Shown piece by piece: positions 48,030-64,000 of a DNA stretch of 64,000 bases; the first letter of the stretch is position 1; every line of letters begins with the position of its first letter. A program made the position numbers and the translations under genes. This DNA is from Monocercomonoides exilis (taxonomy: Eukaryota; Preaxostyla; Oxymonadida; Polymastigidae): assembly GCA_001643675.2 (NCBI GenBank), contig LSRY02000007.1, positions 563,001 to 627,000 of the forward strand, in the 5' to 3' direction. The notes below the pieces were generated by a model that did not search any database, was not told the origin of the DNA, and was given only the letters and a program-made list of their open reading frames with translations.

Positions 48030-48929
48030 ATGATTATTGGAATTATATTTCTTTGTTTGCAAAACTCTTTTGCTGGACGTGGTTGCTTCCAATATCAACC
48101 CCCGGACATTGATTCATGTGCTCCTCCTGAACCTCAAAAAGTGAAAGAAATACCTGTACCTCCTCCAGCTCCTGTGGAACATTGCAAATCTGAAGCACCA
48201 AGTCAATCAAAAGAATCTTCTTCAAAAAAATCGACTCCATTTTCTTTTTGCCAACCAGGAGGTGGGGCTAATTCTCCTTTTGGTTCGTCAACAATGGACA
48301 TAACTAATTTCGCTGCAAAGCCAAGTTTAGATAGCCTTCCTTTGGAAGATTGGTATGTCTCACGATTCATTATTTATGATTGTGTGATTCATTAATGCTT
48401 TTTATTTTTCAGTTTTTCTATGTTCAAGGTACCATTTGGAAATTCCGCTACGAACAAACCAACTTGTGCATGCGTGACGAATATTGGACTTTCAGCTCCT
48501 CCAAACAATCGGTTTGCTGATTGTACATCTCCACGCTCAAGATCATCACGAGGAGCATCTTCTGCTGCACCAAAAAGTGTTGAATGCGTACAGCCACCTG
48601 TTAAGCAGCAAGCAGATCAGTGTTCGAAGCCACAACAAGAACAGCAAGCCGCACAGCCTCAAGGACAAAAAGAGATGACAGAAGAAGAAAAATTCAAAAG
48701 TGTGCATGTTTTTTTTTAATTATAAAGATGGATTTTGTTTTTATTTAATGTGTATGTTTGAATTCTTTTTCTGTTCATCATTGTTAAATACAATTTTAAA
48801 TGCTCAGTGGTAAACAAAGTCTGCGAGACGATACCTAATCTCTTTTCATCAATGTCACCAGAGGACTTGTTCAATCCAGTTGGGAAGATTGAAAGCCTCG
48901 GAATTCCCGTTCAAAAATATCAATGCTAG
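48030..48929 (+). CDS. Cys/Pro-rich protein with hydrophobic N-terminus (243 aa)
   Basis: Exons 48030–48352, 48413–48699 and 48808–48929 (introns of 60 and 108 nt) close exactly at 244 codons with TAG. The first 16 residues (MIIGIIFLCLQNSFAG) form a plausible signal peptide. The mature part is rich in Pro, Ser, Gln and regularly spaced Cys (about ten). It has a PVPPPAPVEHC segment, a central PFGNSATNKPTCACVTN segment and a final folded-looking LFSSMSPEDLFNPVGKIESL helix pair. No known domain was recognised. It is divergently arranged with the MGC-start gene, with only 231 nt between starts, so they may share a promoter. The second donor could lie 2 nt later, but only the chosen one keeps phase. 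Confidence 0.6.
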
Positions 48930-49213
48930 ATTATTTTAAAAAATAATTTCATGATAAAATGTTCCGCACTTCGCAAATAATTTTTATTTGTTTTCTTTTC
49001 TTCCAAACTAAACGCTTGATCGCAAAAAATGAAGATTCACTTATCTACAAGAATTCGTTTTTTAAAAAAAAAAATCGATTTTTTTTTTTTTGATTATTGG
49101 AAAAGATTATTATTAGTTGATTCGAATAAACAAAAAGAAACCTTGAAACAACAAAAGAAAAAAAATTAACTATTATCTAACTTTATTGCAATATATATAT
49201 ATATATGCAGCAT

Positions 49214-49846
49214 TTAATGTTTGACGGCTCTCATAACGCTTCTCCCTGCGACAGCAGCTTCAACACGATGAGCAACAACATCCCAGTCAATATGTTTCAA
49301 AATTGCTTTCACGTATGGGCCGCGACCTGTAGTCTTGTAATCAAGAACAAATGCATGCTCCCAACAGTCGATAAGAAGCAAAGGTTCAACATTCACCAGC
49401 ATTCCCAAATGATGTTCTTCAACCCATGTCACTGTACAAAGGTCAGCGCTGTGATCATAAAGAACAGCAACCCAACCAACTCCACGGGTAGAACCAGCAT
49501 TTTCAACCTCTGCAACAAATTTTTCAAATGAGCCGAAATATTTGACAAAGAAGTTCTGAACGGCTGATGGTGCAGTTGTGTTTGCGGGTGTCAAATTCTC
49601 GAAGAAAAGTTCATGCATATAAACGCCATCCACTTCAAATCCAAGTCTGCGTCTACGATCAATCAAAGCAGCTCCAGTGTGAGCACCGCTTTTGATCTCA
49701 CCAAGAAGGGCATTCGCATTTGTGACATATCCTTTGTACAGATCAAAGTGTTGGTTAATTGCATTTGCGGAAATGCCTTCCATGGGGGAAGCAAGAAGCT
49801 TAGCGAGCAATTCTTCATTAACTTTAAATGGACCTGGTGCAGACAT
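49214..49846 (-). CDS. Iron/manganese superoxide dismutase (210 aa)
   Basis: Intronless frame from ATG 49846 to TAA. Family metal ligands are in order: His in AINQHFDLYKGYV, His in GVYMHELFFENL, and Asp plus His in LIDCWEHAFVLDY. Dimer and core landmarks (YFGSFEKFVAEV, GVGWVAVLYD, WDVVAHRVEAAV) fit. The enzyme converts superoxide to peroxide and oxygen. There is no targeting presequence, so it is probably cytosolic. The HELFFENL variant and the lack of the usual HxxxH pair in the first helix resemble an unusual bacterial branch rather than mitochondrial MnSOD, so bacterial origin is plausible. The gene is also intronless, unlike most of its neighbours. An SOD makes sense in an oxygen-sensitive organism. 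Confidence 0.93.
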   Translation of the reverse strand: MSAPGPFKVNEELLAKLLASPMEGISANAINQHFDLYKGYVTNANALLGEIKSGAHTGAALIDRRRRLGFEVDGVYMHELFFENLTPANTTAPSAVQNFFVKYFGSFEKFVAEVENAGSTRGVGWVAVLYDHSADLCTVTWVEEHHLGMLVNVEPLLLIDCWEHAFVLDYKTTGRGPYVKAILKHIDWDVVAHRVEAAVAGRSVMRAVKH

Positions 49847-51786
49847 ATTTCTCCGAAAAATATTATCAATTCGATCTTAACCTTTCATTGAATAATCAAT
49901 GTAACTTTTTTTTTGAAATAGTTGACAGTTTAAAAACAAGATTTTTAAGCGAAATCTTATGAAGATTAATAAAGTGTTAAATTTTCTTCTTTTTGATACA
50001 TAGTTAAGTTTGTTCAAATCATTGAGAATTCAATAAAAACAATTGAATGAAGTGGGAAATGTTTGGGTTCAAAAAATAAATTCTTAAAAAAAAAAAAAGA
50101 AAAAGAAAAAGAAATATACAAGAAACAAGCAAGCAAAATGCTATGAAATCTTCGAAATTAACAATAAAAACATGCAAATTGAATAAATTAATATCAGAAC
50201 ATCAAAGAAAAAGTTAAAGTCAATGCAATTCTTATAAATATGCAAAAAAAATTGGCTCAAACAAAATAAAATATTTTTTATCAAGTGCCGGAAGAAATCT
50301 GGGACCAATAACTATTTTAAATAAATTGATAAAAGGGAAAGTTGTTGCACAAACGCACAAAACGAAGTGAATTCAAAATCTGAGATTGTCAGCTTAGAAT
50401 TCATCAATACTTTTAGATAAATCATTGAGACACATCATCAGCAAAGGATGATTTGAGCTTTAAAAAACGAATTTGAAAGAGGCTTTAAAGAAAGAGAGAA
50501 AGAGAAAGAAAGAGGGAGAGAGGGAGAGAGAGAGAAAGAGAAAGAGAGAAAGAGAAAGAGAGAAGAACAAAATATACTGCGAGGCAGCAAGAACAATGAA
50601 AAAAAGAATGTTGCTCTATGTGAGTTAACCTCAAACTTGTTCGGAAGAAAACATAATTTACACACAGGCAGCCAACATAAAAACAAAAATGATATTATTT
50701 TTAATAATAACAACAACAAAGATTTTCAAGAAGGCATGATAACGAAAAAAAAAAACTGCCTTTGTATCATCTCCAATGAGATTTCAAGAAAAAGATAAAA
50801 AAAATACTTTTTAAACAAAAATTGAAATAGAAAAGAAAACCTAAAAAAAAAAAGGATATTCAACATAAAAATGATATAAAAGGTAAGTGTACTTTTTTAT
50901 TTGGTATATGAAAGCAAAGTGTTCTGCTAGCCAGCATACAAAGGAAGAATTGAGATCAAAAAAATAACAAAAGTTGCAAGGAAGTGCAAAAGGCGATATA
51001 CAGACTTCAAAAAAACAATATAGAGAAAAATTATATAAAAATTAAATTAAATAAAATAAAATAAAATATAAAATATCTTCATATTTCGTCAGTAATGACG
51101 ACAAGACTTACAAAAATTGTGTTTAAAAACTTATCTTTGTAAATTGTAAATATAAAGAACAACCTAAATCTTGCTTAACGTTCATTAAAAAAAGAAAGAA
51201 AATAAGAAGAAGAAGAAGCATGACTTCTAACAATTCGAAGATAACTTACTTTGCTTGCGAACTCAAACTAATTTCAAAACTTATTTTTCAAAAAATGTCA
51301 AAAAAACAAAAAAAATTAACATAAAACAGAGAGAAAAATAAATAGAAAAGAAAAACTAGAAAAAAAAAATGATAACATTCATCATCGAACATATCTTGAA
51401 GTGGGGGGGATAAAAGAATAAGAAGCTTCGAATTGTGTTAAGAGCAAAAGCGTTTTAAGCGCCTTGCAAAGACAAGAAGAGAAAGTGTTATCACTAAATG
51501 CATACAACCAGAGATGATGTGAAGTGGAGACGATAAAATAAACAGCTTTTGATTACAACGGTCCGATATGTCAGAAAGACAACCAAGAAAGCTAAGAATG
51601 CGAAAGTGAGAGAAATGACAAGATTATTTTAAAAAATCAATAAATGAATGAATGAAAATAAACATTTAGAAACAAATGGTTTTTATGTTATAGTGAATGA
51701 ACGCTTAGATTAGAACAAGAAGAATAGGAAAAGGGAAAAGAATATCAACATCAGAGAGTTATAAATGAGGAACTCAGTGAAAAAAG
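49847..51786. other. Long AT-rich spacer
   Basis: No gene found on either strand. It contains a purine-rich GAGA/GAAA simple repeat (about 50485–50570) and several poly-A runs. The right end must hold the 3' UTR of the CK1-like kinase gene. Confidence 0.5.
50485..50570 (+). repeat. GAGA/GAAA purine-rich simple repeat
   Basis: About 85 nt of almost pure A/G with GAGAGA and GAAAGA units. Confidence 0.85.
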
Positions 51787-55947
<4,161 letters not shown>

Positions 55948-58411
55948 CGGGGGTCGTTTTTCGAGAAATTCACTTATGGGGGATTTTTTTTTTTTTTGCA
56001 AATTTTGCTGTTTTTTAAATAAATAATTTTTAAAAAATCAGGTGAATCGAAATAAACGATTATTCAGATATTTGATTCGAAAAAACTGTATGCGTAAAAA
56101 AATGTGCATCCGAACAAAAAACATTTCTATTTCCAATAATGAAAAAAAAAAGTCAAAGAATTCCTCTTAAAATGAAATAGATAATTCTCCATGTATAATT
56201 TGTTTTTGAAAAGTCATTTGTTCTTTTCCATTGTGAAATAAAAATAAGATTACTGTTTTTTGTTTTAGAAAAATAACAGAAATAAATACGTTTTTTGAAA
56301 ATGATCGTATAAAATATGAAAATATCCCATTTTATCTGTTAAATGAATGTGTTTTTCTTTCACCTGTGTTATGGAAAAATAAAATAATTTTTCTTCAAGT
56401 CCTTCAATTATATGGGACAAAATATTTTGGTTTATGAATTTTGTTCCATTCTTCTCTAACAAATATTTTTCTCAATTTTTGAATTTTTTGTGATTATTTG
56501 CTCAGTTACGGTTGATTTATAATGAAATTATTGCAGAAAAAGTTTGGAACAAATCTCAGTTTTTTTCATAAAAGCAAAAATTTTGTCCCATATTTTTTAA
56601 ATCAAAAAAAAACTTATTTAAAGAGATATATTTTTGCAAAAACATTTTTCAACAGTAACTTTTGTTTTTAATTTTCTGGAAAAACTGGAGATTATTTTTC
56701 ACAATATTATTTCACTTTTCACTTTCAAAACTTCACTAAATTGCATTAATAAACATTGTTAAGCATTTGAAAACAAATTGATGAAGTTTCAATAGTGGGA
56801 ATAGGAATTTGATCAAATTATTTAATGTTTTTTAATTTGAAAAATTTACAAAAGGAACTATTCAAAAAATAATGCAGACATATGTGGGAAATGTATAGAC
56901 TTTCAAGCTTTTTCTGCACAAAGCATGAAAAAATGGTTTCACTAATAACATTATTATTCAAAATCAGATTTTATAATAAATTTGATTTTCATATCCGCAT
57001 ACAAACGTAAACGATATAACAACATTATGTTTTGTGACCAAAAAAGTTATTCAAAAAATGAACCAATTTTGTTGAAAATTATTATTCATAGAAAGTCAAT
57101 CTGAAGTGACAATTTTTCGACAAAAATGCGTGAAGTCAAATATTTTGTATCATATTTCATTTATGAATTAGTCAAATCAAATGCACACAGTTCCAAATCT
57201 TTGACAATTCAAAAATGAAGTAACATGCAATGAAAAATTGACATATAAAATATTCTTATAGATGGTTCAAATATATACAATTTTTTATGAATGGCTGATG
57301 AACATAATTTAAATATTTCTATTCAAAGATAAACTGCTTATGTTGAATCGCAAAATAAATAGTTTGTGATATAAACAATGATACAATAAAGAATCGTTTC
57401 TGGTTTTATTTCCTCTCAAAAGAAAATGGATAATTATTTCTGAAATACTATTTTCTCTGTCAAAAATTTTCTGTTTGACAGTTTTGTTTAAAAATTATGT
57501 TAATGAACACATGGGACAAAATATTTGTCTTTCAGGCATTTTCATTGAAAAATTGTGCATCCGAGATGATCTTTTTGTGATATAAAAATTTTGAAAAATA
57601 TGGTTTTATTTTTTAAAATACATGTAATGTCACACAACATTATGTAATCATATCAATGATGCATGTTTACAGGAATGAAAATCAAATTTATTTGAAATCT
57701 GGTTAAGTTTCAAAATGAAATAAGAGAAACATTTTTTTCTTGCTTTGTGCATAAAAAGCTTGAAAGTCCGTTTTTTTTCCCACATAATAGAGATAACGTC
57801 AATCAAAAACGTCTCAATCAAAATTTTCATCAACTTTTGACTTAAAAAAATAATTGAAAAACAATTTATATTATGAAGCTAATAACAAGGCAAATGACAA
57901 TGAATTTTCATTTCAATTAACACCTCGAAGAAAGTTATGTTTTCGAAAATTATCACGCATATTTTATTTATCATTCACTATAATGATGGAAGAAATATTT
58001 CGTTTTTCATCGAATAAACAAACATATGTTTTTTTCTTCATCTAATTCTTCACTCATCTTCAAAGGCACTTTTTGTTCAATTCAAATAAAAACTTTTTTT
58101 TATTTTCAAGAAATACATTTCGAACTCTGTTTTTAGTTTTCAATCTCTTTGAAATACATTCAAAACGAAAAACACAACACGAGCAATAATCTTATAGAAA
58201 TCAAAGAGTTCGCGTTCACATCCTCAAAAAAACAATTCAATAAGCAAGAAATTGCATCAAAAAGCCAAATAAAATCGTAGCAAGCACGCCACAAACAGAA
58301 AACAACAAATGATGCACTTTTGAAAAAAAAAAAAAACACTCATTTCATTTGCTGATAAAACACAAAACTTTTCACACAACATTAATTCCAAATTCCTCCA
58401 TCTCTTCTTCT
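55948..58411. repeat. Gene-free AT-rich spacer with internal repeats
   Basis: No gene. Two segments, about 56880–57050 and about 57590–57790, are inverted copies of each other (shared strings include ACTTTCAAGCTTTTT and AAATTTGATTTTCAT). TGGGACAAAATATTT occurs as direct copies at 56413 and 57512, and the 10-mer TTTTGTCCCA at 56581 is inverted. From about 58040 the sequence matches the 3' flank of the giant receptor gene at 17950–18343. Confidence 0.6.
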
Positions 58412-61400
58412 TCATTTGTTCATGCTTTCAATCAACTTTCTTGCCTCTGCTGACACACTCGACTCCTCTTCCTCTGACATCTCGTTGTATCCAATCGCAT
58501 CTGACATCGTCACCATCACTGTGCCGGGAGGAAAGTGCTGGATGAACTCTCTCTTCAGCACATTCAGCTCCACACGCTCGCACCCTCTTTCCGACAGGCA
58601 GCTCTTCACAACTGCCTCAAATGTGTTCCCTCCAACCCCCTTCATGTCTGGCCTCTCCCCATTCACAATCTTCTGCCCTGCCACCACTGCCTCATACTCC
58701 CCAAATGGGATCTGGAGTGTCAGGCACTCCCACAGCATCATCCCAATCGAGAATGAAACTGACTCCTTTGTCGCTCCCATCTTCTTGTTCATCTGCAGCT
58801 CTGGCGCCTTCCACCTCAGACACTCCTTCCTGTTGTCATCCTCATCCTCAAACGCTGATGAGGGTGGTGGTGAACCTCGACCATTCCTGTTGGCAGATGA
58901 GAAGTCAGAGGAAGATGTGATGATGGTGGAGGCGGAGGAGATGGATGAGGAATCTGAATCATCATCTGAAGAGAAGTCGGAATGCTTGGCAATGCAGATG
59001 ATCATGTGCTCTGAGAACAACACAATGTGAGGACTCAGATTGGCAAGGGAGGTCAGCTCGTCTTCTTCATTTTTAAATGAGTGGAGTGCCCCATTCGCCA
59101 CCCAGAACAATACCTGTGCAGCTGTGTGTTCTCTCTCCTGCAGAGTGCCTATCGCCATCTCCTTCTTCTCATTCCTCCCATGAAGCAGCATGAACAATGA
59201 ATCTCGCAGATCCACAATCAGCTTTTCAAACACTGATGAACAGGCAATTGCATCCACCAGATTCGACATGGATGAGGTGGTTGGACACAGATCCTCTCCT
59301 CGAACAAATGTTGAATCTGAATCAGTCGTTGAAGTGGATGAAATGGATGGTGATGGTGTTCGCTTTCTTGTCTCTTCATCTTCTTTTTCATCCACCTTTT
59401 CAAACATCCATTGAGGAATCTTGTTTGAGTCTCTTCCAAGGATGTATTCAGTGGAGCCACTCTCACTCAAAAGATGTTCAGATGACTCGGAATGCCCCAA
59501 GTTATTCTCATACACCCTCTTCTTCATCCTCTCCTCATTCTTCTTCTCTGCCTCCCTTTCTGCTCTCCTCCATTGCTCCTCAGGTGACATCTCCATCGTC
59601 ACCATCTCAAACGCTTTCGGATCCTTCTTCACTGTGTCATTCACAATCTCTCTCAGATCTTTCGCTTCATTTTTGATCTTCCTCCACCGAATAGCCAGAA
59701 CAATGGAAACTATAACAACGATAAATAAAATTACAACCAATAAAACAATTACAATCAGCATGGATGATTTTCCTTCTTTTCCACTTTCAACAAGTTTTCC
59801 ATCCCCATTTGCATTTGCCTGAGGCTCGCTTTTGTTCTTCAGTACGAATGATTGCGTTGGCAAAGGTCGCTTTTCGTCACCAAACAAGACACATACGCTC
59901 ACCTCAGCTTCACTTGGAGCATCTTTGACCAAAGACGATTGGATGTTCGTGACAACTTCAGATTCGTTCACATATTCTCCATCTTCGAACTTGTCGGTAT
60001 GCAACGATTTCTCTTCATTCAGTGTTGTTGTCAGTTGGAACTGCAAGCGACACGGCATCAGCAAATTTCCTATGAACTTCAGTTTTATTTCCGCTCCTGC
60101 TTCTTCTTGTTCAACTCTCTCCAAATGAGGAAAAAACATCACAGACGTTTTTTCCAAAGCAACTCCTTCCATTTCGCAACCCTCATTCAAAATCCACATC
60201 GATGAGTTCGGCAGCAAGCCATCTCCTCCTTTAAAGCTCATCACATCCACAACTCCCCCTTCATCACAAATAATATTTCTTCTTGCTGAAGGATATCATT
60301 CAATTGACGGATTATTTCCCTCAAACATCCCCATTTCTATTGTCAACCTGCCCTTTGAAACAGAAATTCCTCCTTTTGATGAGTTTGCAACTGTTGTATC
60401 TTTCATATAACTGGTGCAGTTTGTGAGACAAATTAATGAACCATTCCAATGGCACACATCTTCAATTGCTGAATTACTAATAAAAGTTGCATCATTTTGA
60501 TATCCTTCAAATAAACAAAATGTGAAATTCAAGTTTGAACAGGAGCCGAACGATGCAAGCTTTCCACTATATTTTGGAAGATTGCATCCTTTGAAAGTGC
60601 AGTTACTGAAACTGATTGGACATTCATTTTGAGCTGATAATACAGATATAATGCCCATTTCAGAGCAGTTGAGATTCTTAAAGGAAGTCAATGACAAATT
60701 AATTGATCCACTTTTTCCATTATAACTCGTTCCAACATCACAAACACAAAAGAACATGCAACTTGGCATGCAAATATCGAAAACCTCCATACCTTTGCAA
60801 CAACAATTTCCATATAGTGGAATCTGTAAAACACTTCGAGTTGAAACAAATGAAAGTGAAGATATGGTGACGTCAGATAATTCCAATGTTCCTCCTATTT
60901 GATCAATCAGAAAAAATGATATTTCACACATTGAAGCATCTCCTATGTCTTTTCCTTCAAAAGAACAATCCTTTATCAAACATCTTTCAGCCATTGTTTT
61001 AATGAGACACCCATGAGAGGAACTCGTTTGTGATGGAAACACAAAATTGAGAAGCTCCATTTGCACTATCTCAGAGCAAAGAATTAATTCATCCCTGGAA
61101 GCAATGCCTGACGGAACCACACTTAAAGTGGCTGTTGAATGCACTTTCGATCTCAAAGTCAGATTGTCCAGATCAAACTCATCCTCAATGATGCATTCCT
61201 TGTCCACATAAAGTCTGGAATCGAAATCAGATAGGATATGGTTCAGACCATAATCAACGGAATAGCACGGACTGTCGCTTTTCCCGCAATTGCGGAAGTT
61301 CCTGCTGTCCGAATGAACTGAAGAGACAATAATTGTGGTTGACTGATAGGTTGTGATATAATCCATCAAATCAACATCCTTTCCCAACGAATAATCTCTT

Positions 61401-64000
61401 CCCCAAATTGCATTTGCTTTGATGAATTCTTCTGGTCGGAGATCAAATCGAAACTGCGTTTCATTGATTCGATTAACGATACTGAAACACTCCACAAAGA
61501 TATCCCGACCAACGAATGCAGCATTCCCAAGAAAAGACATTTGATGAAAAACGAAATCAACTTCCACACTTGTGGTGCAATTCAGATAGACGCCTCCTCC
61601 TTTTCCAGAATCTTCGTTGCAGCCGGACTCAATTATTTCGCTATTTGTCATCTTCAGTCATCCTCCTTCATTCAGAGCAAAGAATATTGCTCCTCCTTTC
61701 TGCGACGATTTTGCGTGATTGGTGATAAATGACGTCTTATTCACGCTCAACTGCACGCTCTCTGTTGAAATGCTTGAGATGGCGCATGACCCTTCTCCAT
61801 CACCTGTCAAAGTTCGAAATGTTGATTCGTTGATTGCCACTCTTGTTTCATGAGATAAATGTTCTTCTGTTTTTTCCTCAACAAAGACAAGCCCAGAAGT
61901 GCTCATATTTATTGCATCGAAGCTCATTCCTTGAAATGTACAAACAGATCCACTCATAATGTTTATCACACACTTCCAAAATGTTATTCGTTCAGTATGA
62001 AGGCTGGACACAAAAAGTTCTCCACTTTTCATAAGAATGAAGCAAAATACTGTTTCAACATTGTCAGCTATCTGAGATTCGAGTATGCAATTATCAAGAC
62101 TCAGATATCCTTCCCCATTGGAAATTACTGTTGTTTGGCTGTTCCCTCTTGCTTTTAATACACAAAATCATATGGAAGAAAAAAGAAGTGTTTCTGAATT
62201 GGACAAAATAGAACTGATGCTATCGTTAACACCAACATCTATTGTGAGATTTGATAATGATGATATGTCAATCAAAGCAGCTGCGGAATCAGAATTTTGT
62301 GTTGTTGACGATGAAGAAAAAGTGGAATGAACAGAAAATGAATCCAAGTCAAAGTGGTTTTGGATCAACGTGGAGCCATGAATGATTATTTCTTTTGAAA
62401 AAGGTTCTTCTTCAACATGACTGAAACCAGTCCAGAATGAAGAGCATGGATGGAAATGGTCACCGCAACCAGCAATATCAAATCCATCAGTCGATATATA
62501 AACCGTTGGGCTGTTGAAAGGAACGAGAAGAAGAAGAAGATTAATCAATCCAAACTGCTCATTTTCTCCGAAAAACGAATTTTCATCTGTTAAATACGAT
62601 GCGTAATCGAATGAAAACGAATTGTAATTCACTGTGAAATTCAAATCAGATCCAAATATGTAAATATTTGAACCATGTGCTGCTTTGTTTGAAGCAAACA
62701 TTGTATTATTGAAAGAAAATGAGTTTGCGTATGAGATCTGCAAGCAGTCCAGAAATAATGCTCCTCCTTTTCCTTCTGTTCCTGAACAAATGCAATGACT
62801 CATGCTGCAATTATGCACATTGAACTGATTTTGGTCTTTCAATGCTGCGCGAACAAGTCCTCCTTTTGGGATTGCGCTTCCTCCAATCCCTTCGAAATTA
62901 CATTCTTCCATTGTAGCAGAGGATGCGAATAAAATATTGAACGGGGAAACATTGTGAATTATTTGTGAAACTTCACAATTTTTCATCAATAAAGTTCCAC
63001 CGTTAATCAAAATCAAGTAATTAGAGCACTCATTATCACTTTCTTCAGTGAATGAACTGCTTTTAAACGATAAAGTCCCAGAAGATTCAATCACTGATTT
63101 CATTTCATTTGAAAAAAATTTTGGCAGATCAAAAATCATATCTTCTATAAGAAGCTTTCCTTTGTTGTTCAATATACTCATTGATTCACTTACAGACATT
63201 TCTTTGCTGATTGAAATTATCGATTGTGCTCCTATGGCTGTTGATTTAACTATGAGATAATCTATTTCAAAATGACTATCAATAACTGTATTGTCAACAA
63301 TCTGCAATTCTTTATCTTCTGAATTTTCAACCAAATTTCGATAACCTCTCCAAAAAGAACAGCAAGGATAAAGATTCGTTCCACATCCAATCATATCGTA
63401 TCCATCTGCTGATACACAAATCACATGATCCAACCGTTGCACAAGGAATAGACTCAGATCGACGGGTTCAACCACGAACTTCTCTCTGTCCAGACCTTGC
63501 ATTTTGACTTCGAGAATTTCTTCGTTTGTATTTAAACCTTGGAAATTAGAAGCGGTAATGGATTTATTAAGGCTTTCGCATTCAATAAATACATCCATTC
63601 CATATTTTGCAACGTTGTCATGAATTTTCATATTTTTCAAAACATAGTTTCCAAAGAATTCTCTTTCAAGCAGAAGATACAATCCTCCTCCCTTTCCAGT
63701 GTTTGCATTAGCCGAGCAAAATGTCACACAGCACTCTTCCAGAGTCATTTTCCCATTATCAACCAATTTGCAGTTAATACCACCTCCATCTGTTGATAAA
63801 CACGAGCATTCATCGATTTGACTTTCTCCTCCAATCGTGAGCGCTTCAACTCCCCTTGCGTTAATGACACTCCATTCAGATACGCAACTCCTGAAAGAAC
63901 TTCCGTTTAGCAAAATTTGAGAGTTCCCACATCCAACAACCAATCCGTTTTGTGCTTGTTCGAAACCATATAAAATATTATTTTCATCACAAGACTGTTT
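58412..64000 (-). pseudogene. Second giant beta-helix receptor, interrupted by TGA codons, partial
   Basis: A single minus-strand frame runs from the window's right edge to 58412. It is interrupted only by TGA at 62168–62170, 61658–61660 and 60296–60298; similarity continues unbroken across each. The ectodomain has the family signatures CGTNLYPCCSF, CGDHFHPCSSF and CGKSDSPCYSV. Its last 450 residues (membrane-proximal domain, membrane segment near 59750, juxtamembrane DPKAFEMVTMEMSPEEQW, pseudokinase lobe with RWKAPEL and LWECLT) are nearly identical to the gene at 18344–27630, while the ectodomain is not. The TGA at 60296 falls where the intact copy has Asn (NPSIQNYPSARR). It is a recent duplicate that is either a young pseudogene or depends on TGA readthrough. 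The 5' end is outside the window. Confidence 0.75.

Overview
This window is nuclear DNA from an intron-rich, AT-rich protist. Spliceosomal GT–AG introns of about 42 to 310 nt interrupt most genes. I could join their exons so that phases and reading frames close exactly in nearly every case. Confidently ended genes use TAA or TAG (a few use TGA), so the standard code fits. The gene mix is eukaryotic: TOP3-beta topoisomerase, SMYD-like SET/MYND protein, HOOK-like coiled-coil protein, CK1-like and other protein kinases, EF-hand protein. It sits beside a bacterial-style Fe/Mn superoxide dismutase and giant surface proteins with beta-helix-type repeats. Together this suggests an anaerobic-type flagellate, for example an oxymonad (Preaxostyla). 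The assignment is an inference with modest confidence.

Layout. 0–4.2 kb: a small protein gene, an intron-containing ISXO2/Merlin-like transposase and a long gene-poor tract. 4.2–11 kb: a five-exon EF-hand gene divergent from a six-exon TOP3-beta with an RG-rich tail, then a membrane-anchored C39-like cysteine protease. 11–18 kb: low-complexity and decayed sequence, a truncated beta-helix receptor pseudogene, a 200-bp inverted-repeat (MITE-like) element and a possible pair of long terminal inverted repeats. 18.3–27.6 kb: an intact 3,071-residue receptor with a huge repeat ectodomain, one membrane segment and a pseudokinase tail. 28–32 kb: a small relic gene and a SET/MYND gene. 32.4–38.9 kb: a 12-exon protein kinase of 1,760 aa. 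39.2–43.5 kb: a HOOK-like coiled-coil gene and a two-membrane-segment protein. 43.8–49.9 kb: a VWA protein, a seven-exon MGC-start lipid-anchored small protein (its exons are too short to stand out as ORFs), a Cys/Pro-rich protein and Fe/Mn-SOD. 51.8–55.9 kb: a CK1/TTBK-like kinase ending in a CaaX box. 56–58.4 kb: repeat-rich spacer. 58.4–64 kb: a second receptor of the giant family, interrupted by three in-frame TGA codons and running off the right edge.

The most interesting theme is the receptor family. Two copies share nearly identical cytosolic pseudokinase tails and 3' flanks but have divergent ectodomains built from modules marked by a Cys-Gly…Pro-Cys-x-Ser signature. Damaged copies carry only TGA stops, with no TAA, TAG or frameshift over about 8 kb. 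Other points worth checking are 16-, 19- and 39-nt microexons in the kinase gene, the prenylation motif on the CK1-like kinase, and a phase mismatch at one TOP3-beta splice junction.
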